Below, one piece after another: positions 1 through 5,190 of a DNA stretch of 6,436 nucleotides. Positions within the stretch are counted from its first letter, which is position 1. Every line of letters starts with the position of its first letter. The notes under the pieces are model-generated. The model was not told where the DNA came from. It saw only the letters and a program-made list of their open reading frames with translations, and searched no databases. This stretch comes from Candidatus Delongbacteria bacterium (GTDB lineage Bacteria > UBA4055): assembly GCA_022013635.1 (NCBI GenBank), contig JAKLPX010000380.1, forward strand, positions 1 to 6,436, written 5' to 3'. The translations under genes were made by a program, and so were the position numbers.

Positions 1-2
1 CA

Positions 3-101
3 GACAGCGAAGATAGACCGATATATTTTTCTGATGATGAGGTTGTGCTTAAACTAAACGATAAAGATCCCTCAGGCACACTATTTGGATTTGAGTTTTA
101 A
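3..101 (+). CDS. C-terminal end of an unidentified protein (5' end outside the window)
   Basis: Reading from base 3, the frame is open from the window edge to a TAA at 99-101 and gives about 32 residues, beginning DSEDRPIYFSDD and ending with SGTLFGFEF. The other two plus frames hit stops within the first 60 bases, at 14-16 and 55-57. The composition (acidic, mixed, no low complexity) looks like a real protein tail, and the stop is followed after one base by the ATG of the next frame, as in a compact operon. I do not recognise the protein and too little is visible to assign a function. Confidence 0.5.
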   Translation, partial: DSEDRPIYFSDDEVVLKLNDKDPSGTLFGFEF

Positions 102-102
102 A

Positions 103-300
103 ATGAATAACGAAAAAATTACAAATAAAAGCACCAGAGTACTTCTTAAGTTTTTAAATGAAACTATTGAAGGTAAATATACAGTGAACAAACCTGTTCT
201 GGTTGATATTAAGTTCCGAAGGATTAATATACAGGTACAAGACGAGAATTTTGAACCGGTTAATTACGACGAGAATTTTCTTTACGGAAGATATTATTAG
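103..300 (+). CDS. Small hypothetical protein, 65 aa
   Basis: The start is placed at ATG 103, one base after the TAA of the upstream frame. In-frame TTG codons at 85 and 91 are alternatives but would overlap the previous gene. There is no strong Shine-Dalgarno; a GAG at 93-95 is the only weak candidate, so translation may depend on coupling to the upstream gene. The product has a lysine/asparagine-rich N-terminal third, then alternating hydrophobic and charged residues (VLVDIKFRRINIQVQ), which suggests beta strands, and an acidic/aromatic end (ENFLYGRYY). No signal peptide, membrane segment or cysteine is present. Its TAG at 298-300 overlaps the oppositely oriented mnmH stop at 297-299. I do not recognise the family. 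It could also be the tail of a longer gene split by a frameshift near base 100, since the two frames almost touch. Confidence 0.55.
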   Translation: MNNEKITNKSTRVLLKFLNETIEGKYTVNKPVLVDIKFRRINIQVQDENFEPVNYDENFLYGRYY

Positions 301-1454
301 TGCTTAGTTTCAATAATTTTGGATACTTCATCCGAAGCTTTTAGCAGGTCGTTATGCACGACCTGAGTGATTATCTTGTTAAATTTTGTAGCGTATCTAA
401 TGTCATAATATTCTTTTAGGAACCATTCGCAGAATTCGTCAATTTTGCCTTCAGTCAGAAGAGCGAGAAGTGAATTGATCTTGTCATGCCCCAATAATCT
501 CATTAAAAAGTCTGAGTTTTCTACAGTTTTATATGCTCTTTCGACCCCGTCGGAGAAATATTCGGATTTAATTCTTTCGACTCTTTTTTTCATACAGGAT
601 TTAACTTGAATGACCGGTGAAGAGAGAAGGTTTTTATAAAGAGCATCGGGTATATTGAAGTTTGAAATTCTTTTGCTTTCGCTTTCGGTCAGGAAGGGAA
701 GACCGGCTTTACTATTTGAGATTATCTGCTCGAACAATTTATTTTCAAACTGAATTTGAGAAGCCGGTATGTCATCGGTCTTAACTTCGAATCTGATGTG
801 CCCGAAGAGGCTTGATGCGTGACCGGCAGCTTTTTCAATGTCGAAGACCGGGATCTTTCCGGTCAGGTTTTCGATGATCTCTGTCTTGCCGCAGCCTGTA
901 AGTCCGGCAAGGACGATGAATTTCAGAGATGAGGGATCTTCGTAGAATAAATAATATATTTTGCTTCGGTAGGACTTGTAACCATCTGCAATTTTACGAT
1001 GTTTTAATCCGTACTGCGTAAAATAATGACAGGCAGCAGAACTTCTTCCTCCGCCTCTCCAGCAGTAAATTAAAACTTCTTTGTCCTTCAATCCTTCGCA
1101 GAATGAACGAATATTTTCCGTCTTATTATCGGCGGCTTTCAAAGCTCTTAATAAAGCAGCTTTGGGTGAAACCTGTTTATACAGAAAGCCGACTTCGTCT
1201 CTTTCGGAGTTGTTCAGGATCGGGAAATTTATCGCTCCGGGAAGATGATCTTCCGAGAACTCAGCTTCAGAACGGACATCAACAGTGATGGTATTTTTAT
1301 TATTGCGATATTGTTCTATCCATTCGTCAATTGATATGAGATCAAGTTTATCTGTAAAATAATCGCGATAGCTATCAGGCAGCTGACTAATTTCATATTC
1401 GTTTTCTTTGACGAATTGAATAAGACGCGATCTGTCTTTTTTATTTTCCTGCAT
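297..1454 (-). CDS. mnmH: tRNA 2-selenouridine synthase MnmH/SelU
   Basis: This enzyme replaces the sulfur of 2-thiouridine at wobble position 34 of certain tRNAs (Lys, Glu, Gln) with selenium, through a geranylated intermediate and with selenophosphate from SelD as donor. The 385-aa product shows both expected domains. The N-terminal rhodanese domain has DVRSEAEFSEDHLPGAINFP (59-78), ERDEVGFLYKQ (84-94) and the active-site loop CWRGGGRSS with catalytic Cys131. The C-terminal P-loop domain has Walker A GLTGCGKT at 184-191, FDIEKAAGHASSLFG (204-218) and QIQFEN (233-238). The catalytic Cys lies about 34 residues further from the N-terminus than Cys97 of the E. coli protein, so an N-terminal extension is present. 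The ATG at 1452-1454 has only a weak upstream GGGATGA. The gene is last in the leftward run, 93 bp after the methyltransferase-like gene, and its stop overlaps the convergent gene by 4 bases. No selD is visible. Confidence 0.96.
   Translation of the reverse strand: MQENKKDRSRLIQFVKENEYEISQLPDSYRDYFTDKLDLISIDEWIEQYRNNKNTITVDVRSEAEFSEDHLPGAINFPILNNSERDEVGFLYKQVSPKAALLRALKAADNKTENIRSFCEGLKDKEVLIYCWRGGGRSSAACHYFTQYGLKHRKIADGYKSYRSKIYYLFYEDPSSLKFIVLAGLTGCGKTEIIENLTGKIPVFDIEKAAGHASSLFGHIRFEVKTDDIPASQIQFENKLFEQIISNSKAGLPFLTESESKRISNFNIPDALYKNLLSSPVIQVKSCMKKRVERIKSEYFSDGVERAYKTVENSDFLMRLLGHDKINSLLALLTEGKIDEFCEWFLKEYYDIRYATKFNKIITQVVHNDLLKASDEVSKIIETKH
345..365. other. Perfect 8-bp inverted repeat (hairpin) inside the 3' end of mnmH
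   Basis: CAGGTCGT at 345-352 and ACGACCTG at 358-365 are exact reverse complements around a 5-base loop, TATGC. The hairpin lies inside mnmH, in codons for the VVHNDLL stretch near the C-terminus, and about 45 bases beyond the stop of the convergent plus-strand gene. No T-tract follows on either strand, so it is not a canonical intrinsic terminator. It may be chance, or may act as an RNA structure at a convergent gene end that has no intergenic space. Confidence 0.35.
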
Positions 1455-1500
1455 GTTAAGTCATCCCGTAGGTTCATTTCCAGACGCTAAGAATAAGAAG

Positions 1501-1540
1501 TCAGGCGGATATTATCAAGTAAAATATTACTGTTGCCTGA
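1501..1540 (-). terminator. Possible weak terminator or leader hairpin between the methyltransferase-like gene and mnmH
   Basis: TCAGGC at 1501-1506 pairs with GCCTGA at 1535-1540, and an inner stem AGTAA (1518-1522) / TTACT (1527-1531) closes an AATA loop. The structure begins about 7 bases after the stop of the leftward gene ending at 1548, where a terminator would be expected. On the minus strand it is followed by CTTCTTATTCTT, T-rich but interrupted, so any termination is probably inefficient. It occupies the middle of the 93-bp gap before mnmH (1455-1547), in which I saw no convincing -35/-10 pair. Confidence 0.3.
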
Positions 1541-1547
1541 ATTATTA

Positions 1548-2699
1548 TCATTTGAAAAATCCGGCTACAAACGGCAGCCATAACGACATAAAAAGAAAAA
1601 AACCGACAATAATCTTTTTAAAAATTCCGGCCTGATCGTTTAAAAAAACATAACCGCCCATAATTGATAATGCGCCAAAACCGCCTAAAACATAAACAGG
1701 TGCGGCAAAAAGCCAGTGTACAATCAAATTTTCCGTTGAAATAAAAAATATTAATGTTCCCCAATAAATCGTCAGTCCTAAAATCGTTATATAAAGCATA
1801 TATATAAATTTTCCTTTATTATCCTCGCTTTCGTTAATGTTGCCGGCGAATGAGAAAAGTGATTTTTTAAATATTTCAGGGAGGATAAAAAATACTATAT
1901 ACATTAATCCGGTTAAAGCCCCTCCTCCGGAATTCGATTTCTGAACGGCGATTTCATCTTCTAAAATATCCATATTGTCCATGATCTTGGGGAATTCGGT
2001 TTTATACACTAAATAAATTACTTCATCCTTTTTTAACGAATTATCAGGCAGTCCGTCAAATCCGGATGAAAACATTAATCTGGACAAATTAAGCCCGTAA
2101 GATTTAATGATATCCGCATAATCCATCCCGAATCTTCTGTAATTTCCCGGAATTCCATACATCATAAATCTGTCTTTGTAATGTGTCAGCGGCATTTCTA
2201 CCGTTTTTTCATTTTTATAATCCAGATTAGCCTGGAGCATAAGCAGGCCTTCCGGTTTAAGTATTCTTTTCAATTCTTTAATAACGGATTTATACTCAGG
2301 AAGCTTTTCCAATATATAATTACATACTATAAGTCCGAAGGATTCGTCGGTATATTTGTTTTTCAGGGAATTGTCCCTGATTGAAAAATCGCCCGTTTCA
2401 GAATATATCTTAATTTCGGTGTTAGGAAAGTTTTTGAAATAATCTGTGATCCTGCCCTCTTCAGCTATAATCAGTATCTTCAGTTCACCTGACATCATAC
2501 CTGTTTTAGTCTGAAGGAACAAGAGGATCGTTCTTTCGTCAATCGTAGAACTGCAGACCGGACAATCTAAAACGGGTGAATCAAAAAATCTGTACTTTAT
2601 CAGCTTGAAAAATCCGGGACAGAACGGGCAAAATATGTCGCTTCCGCTGTAATATTTCTTTTTATAAAACTCGTAATTTTCTCTTATTCTATTGGACAT
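1548..2699 (-). CDS. Zinc-ribbon, methyltransferase-like protein with C-terminal membrane domain
   Basis: The 383-aa product has three parts. Residues 24-49 hold two cysteine pairs (CPFC at 24-27, CPVC at 46-49), a probable zinc knuckle followed by a DERTILLFL stretch. Residues 74-235 resemble class I SAM-dependent methyltransferases of the Methyltransf_11 type: ILIIAEEGRI (75-84) at the motif I position, TDESFGLIVCNYILEKL (117-133), and ELKRILKPEGLLMLQANL (142-159), the usual 'E..RvLKPgG' strand. Residues 260-382 hold about four hydrophobic segments (roughly 260-282, 298-319, 325-352, 360-382), so it is probably an inner-membrane protein. The glycine-rich SAM loop is absent (AEEGR instead of GxGxG) and the usual 'VLEH' reads ILEK, so catalysis is uncertain. 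A purine-rich GAAAGAGAG (2702-2710) precedes the ATG. It starts 25 bp after the 129-aa gene. No substrate can be inferred. Confidence 0.75.
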   Translation of the reverse strand: MSNRIRENYEFYKKKYYSGSDIFCPFCPGFFKLIKYRFFDSPVLDCPVCSSTIDERTILLFLQTKTGMMSGELKILIIAEEGRITDYFKNFPNTEIKIYSETGDFSIRDNSLKNKYTDESFGLIVCNYILEKLPEYKSVIKELKRILKPEGLLMLQANLDYKNEKTVEMPLTHYKDRFMMYGIPGNYRRFGMDYADIIKSYGLNLSRLMFSSGFDGLPDNSLKKDEVIYLVYKTEFPKIMDNMDILEDEIAVQKSNSGGGALTGLMYIVFFILPEIFKKSLFSFAGNINESEDNKGKFIYMLYITILGLTIYWGTLIFFISTENLIVHWLFAAPVYVLGGFGALSIMGGYVFLNDQAGIFKKIIVGFFLFMSLWLPFVAGFFK

Positions 2700-2724
2700 T
2701 TCTCTCTTTCTTTTATTTTAGAAA

Positions 2725-3114
2725 TTAATCCTTATTGATTATTTCTTTAGTCTTCAATTTTCTATACGCGAAATACGAAATAATTATTGTCGGGACTAAG
2801 AATAAAGAGTTGGTAAATATAATGTCTGCTTTTGTAATCTGAATATTTGAATTTCTAATTAAAGTGTCAGACATATAAAAATAAATCCAGAAAAGTTTTA
2901 TTGCCGGATAGATCATCCCGATTATGGTTAATGCTTTGTTCCATTTTGAGTCATGAGCCCATTTCTTATCGCGGATCAACGACCCGCCTTTTGCCATAAA
3001 AAAGAAGGAAATAATTATATCAAGAACGATATTTGCTCTGACTATCAGATTTAGGATACCGATGCTTAGAAGCGCCTGTCCGAATCCGGTGTATGGATTT
3101 CTTTTATCAAGCAT
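2725..3114 (-). CDS. Small integral membrane protein, unknown function (129 aa)
   Basis: The ATG at 3112-3114 directly follows the serpin stop codon (TAA then ATG, zero spacing) with no good Shine-Dalgarno, which points to translational coupling with the serpin. The product has hydrophobic stretches at about residues 13-40 (long enough for one long or two short helices, with Arg26 inside), 61-81 and 97-117, separated by a basic loop (KGGSLIRDKKWAHDSKWNK, 42-60) and ending in a lysine-rich tail. There is no cleavable signal peptide and no cysteine. I do not recognise a family. Its position between a secreted serpin and a membrane-anchored methyltransferase-like protein suggests an envelope role, but that is inference only. 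Confidence 0.7.
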   Translation of the reverse strand: MLDKRNPYTGFGQALLSIGILNLIVRANIVLDIIISFFFMAKGGSLIRDKKWAHDSKWNKALTIIGMIYPAIKLFWIYFYMSDTLIRNSNIQITKADIIFTNSLFLVPTIIISYFAYRKLKTKEIINKD

Positions 3115-4344
3115 TTATTTTTTGCTTGGGTCAACGACACGGCCTGCGAAAAGTATCGTTCCGTTTACTTTCTCTTTTATAAAGTAAAAGAACGGATGGT
3201 CGGCTCTGAAAGTCGCAAAATCGGGATTAGGCATAGCGGATTTCATCCTCATAACCACTGCGGTAGCCGCCGCGGCCTCGGTTCCAGTTTCATCCACCGC
3301 AATAAAGGTTTTATGTATAATAGCTGAAATATACAGGTCTGTCTTGCCGGTCATTTTTGAAAAATCAGCTTTCTTATTGAAGGCTTCCTTCATGCCTAAT
3401 TTACCCATCAACTCCCTGAGTTCGTAAGACAGTGACATTTTAAATTTCGGGAAAAAAACATCAACTTTTTTCGTTTGAAGCGATTCCGTATATTTAATTA
3501 TATCCTGATAAGTTATCTTTTTCTCAATATCTCTTAAACCGTCTCTTTCTTTCGGCAGAAGTATATACATTGACGCTTCATTTCCCTTGTACGGCATTTC
3601 GATAAATTGAAGCTCCATATTTTCCATATAATTAAAGTTATGTTTCAGATTCATCAACTCAGCTTTTACGGAATTATCGGCAGAAGTATAAAATTCAGAC
3701 TCTTTTGTGCCGCTTTTTTTGAATTGTTCAGCCCATTCCGCTTTAAAATATACGGCATTTGTTAAAACGAGTTTTGTCAGCGCGTCGAGAATTCCTTTGG
3801 GTATAAGATCCTTAATTTTATCCTTTGTCTTTTCCGACACCCAGTCATTAATGATCTTTCTTGATTTCTCAGATTCAGCAAAATTCAGGTTAGTTGTCTC
3901 GGTTTTATAAAATGTTTTGTTGATTCTTAAAAACTCATCAAGAAATTTATATCCGTCTGCAAGCCAAAGGCTGTTTGCGACAGTAAGCTCAATATTGCCC
4001 TTTTTAGATATTTCGTTAATTGATTGAGTGATTTTACCGAAATTTTCATGGAAATTGATACTATTTCCGGTAAACTTGAGAGCTTTGCCCATTTCGGTTT
4101 CGGTTTTATTTGCCGATCCCGCATAAGTCATAGCGAGCGCAGAAGTGATGCTGTATGGAGATATGAAAATATTATCATCTTTTTCAGTTAAAAGCTTGTA
4201 AGCATTCATCATAAAAATGTTATTGTTTTCGGAAATTTGTTTCGGATCTGTCGTTTTCTGAATTATTTCGGGATTTCCGCTAAACAAAGTCATTCCGAAT
4301 GCCGATAAAAACACCAATGCAAGAAATAAGCACGCTTTTTTCAT
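3115..4344 (-). CDS. Secreted serpin (serine/cysteine protease inhibitor)
   Basis: The 409-aa protein begins with a signal peptide (MKK, then a hydrophobic core at about 5-20) without a lipobox cysteine, so it is probably periplasmic or secreted. The serpin fold covers about 38-407. Visible hallmarks are SPYSITSALAMTYAGSA (62-78, helix B), TNAVYFKAEW (195-204, breach region), the hinge ETGTEAAAATAVV (352-364) and HPFFYFI followed by GTILFAGRVVDP (383-406). The hinge matches inhibitory serpins: Glu352 at P17, Gly354 at P15, Thr355 at P14 and small residues at P12-P9, so it should trap proteases by loop insertion. The canonical count puts P1-P1' at Lys368-Ser369, but the P17-to-HPF interval is five residues longer than in alpha-1-antitrypsin, so Arg366 or another residue may be P1. 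A strong GGGAGG site precedes the ATG. It lies 21 bp after the ymdB homologue and abuts the next gene. Confidence 0.96.
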   Translation of the reverse strand: MKKACLFLALVFLSAFGMTLFSGNPEIIQKTTDPKQISENNNIFMMNAYKLLTEKDDNIFISPYSITSALAMTYAGSANKTETEMGKALKFTGNSINFHENFGKITQSINEISKKGNIELTVANSLWLADGYKFLDEFLRINKTFYKTETTNLNFAESEKSRKIINDWVSEKTKDKIKDLIPKGILDALTKLVLTNAVYFKAEWAEQFKKSGTKESEFYTSADNSVKAELMNLKHNFNYMENMELQFIEMPYKGNEASMYILLPKERDGLRDIEKKITYQDIIKYTESLQTKKVDVFFPKFKMSLSYELRELMGKLGMKEAFNKKADFSKMTGKTDLYISAIIHKTFIAVDETGTEAAAATAVVMRMKSAMPNPDFATFRADHPFFYFIKEKVNGTILFAGRVVDPSKK

Positions 4345-4349
4345 AAGAA

Positions 4350-4355
4350 CCTCCC
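4350..4355 (-). promoter_or_regulatory. Strong ribosome binding site of the serpin gene
   Basis: The minus strand reads GGGAGG here, five bases before the serpin ATG at 4344. It is the best Shine-Dalgarno match in the window and lies in the 21-bp gap after the ymdB stop. This suggests the serpin is translated efficiently and independently of the gene before it. Confidence 0.75.
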
Positions 4356-4365
4356 AATTTTTTCA

Positions 4366-5166
4366 TTAAATGTCATTTTCTTTGAAGTTTAGCCTTTCTA
4401 TCGAAAGTGCCTTTCCGCTATCGCTGTCGGCAATAATAAAAACACCGTTGAATCTGGCGTCACCTTCAGCTATTTCGTATTTGAACGGCGTCTGAAACCT
4501 GAGCCTGTTAGTCGCGGTCTCGGTTTTCATACCGATCACTCCGTCAAAAGGTCCGGTCATACCTGCATCGGTGATATAAGCTGTTCCTTTGGAAAAAATT
4601 TCTTCATCGGCCGTCTGAACATGAGTGTGAGTCCCGATTACAGCCGTGGCATAACCGTTAAGATATTTACCCATTGCTATTTTTTCCGCAGTTGCTTCCG
4701 CATGAAAATCCACAAATGTTATCTTAGATTGAGAATTTATTCTTGTGATATACTCGCGGATATTTTTAAAAGGGCAGTCTATCGGCGCCATAAAGGTTCT
4801 GCCCTGAAGGTTAATAACGCAGACTTTTGCTCCGTTAGAAGCCTCGACAACACAGGAACCTCTCCCCGGAACGCCTTCGGGATAATTCATAGGCCTGAGT
4901 ATGTTTGAAAACGCCGGATTATTCAGCGTATTATGAAAAGCGGCAAAATCCCAGATGTGATTTCCGCTTGTGATAACATTTATTCCGAGCTGAAAATATT
5001 TTCTTGCCAGTCCTTCAGACAGCCCTTTTCCCGCGCGGGTGTTTTCACCGTTCACGATGACCAGATCGGGACTATATTTTAAACGGAGTTTGGGAAGAGC
5101 TTTTTCAAGAATGTTCATTCCTGGCTCTCCCACAACATCGGCTATAAATAAAATTTTGGTTTCCAT
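4366..5166 (-). CDS. ymdB: YmdB-family metallophosphoesterase (probable cyclic-nucleotide phosphodiesterase)
   Basis: The 266-aa product matches the TIGR00282/YmdB family over its whole length (Bacillus YmdB is about 264 aa). The metal-binding residues of the calcineurin-like fold are all visible: Asp10 in ILFIADVVGEPG, Glu41 and Asn42 in VNGENTRAGKG, Asn69-His70 in TSGNHIWD, His155 in DFHAEATAEK, and His180 and His182 in GTHTHVQTAD. TDAGMTGP and the VIGMKTE segment (199-215) are further family signatures. Bacillus YmdB is a cytoplasmic phosphodiesterase active on 2',3'-cyclic nucleotides and affects biofilm and motility gene expression; that role here is inferred from family membership. The gene follows rny by 24 bp, the same order as ymdA-ymdB in Bacillus. 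The ATG at 5164-5166 has a close AGAGG site. Confidence 0.93.
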   Translation of the reverse strand: METKILFIADVVGEPGMNILEKALPKLRLKYSPDLVIVNGENTRAGKGLSEGLARKYFQLGINVITSGNHIWDFAAFHNTLNNPAFSNILRPMNYPEGVPGRGSCVVEASNGAKVCVINLQGRTFMAPIDCPFKNIREYITRINSQSKITFVDFHAEATAEKIAMGKYLNGYATAVIGTHTHVQTADEEIFSKGTAYITDAGMTGPFDGVIGMKTETATNRLRFQTPFKYEIAEGDARFNGVFIIADSDSGKALSIERLNFKENDI

Positions 5167-5169
5167 ATA

Positions 5170-5174
5170 CCTCT
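5170..5174 (-). promoter_or_regulatory. Ribosome binding site of ymdB
   Basis: The minus strand reads GAAAGAGG just before the ymdB ATG, with the AGAGG core here and a short 3-base spacer. It supports the ATG at 5166 as the start and lies within the 24-bp rny-ymdB gap. Confidence 0.5.
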
Positions 5175-5190
5175 TTCTTCTTTAGAGAGT

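Noticed and set aside
1455..1547. Promoter for mnmH
   Set aside because: I looked for sigma-70 (TTGACA/TATAAT) and Bacteroidota-type (TTTG / TAnnTTTG) elements on the minus strand and found no pair with correct spacing.
1453..1635. Plus-strand 60-codon frame spanning the 93-bp gap
   Set aside because: It overlaps the membrane-helix end of the methyltransferase-like gene in antisense, has no ribosome binding site and no protein-like pattern.
3927..4124. Minus-strand frame inside the serpin in another register
   Set aside because: It is contained in the serpin coding region, which has clear family motifs in its own frame.
4621..4908. Plus-strand 95-codon frame opposite ymdB
   Set aside because: It is fully antisense to conserved metallophosphoesterase motifs; no start context and no recognisable domain.
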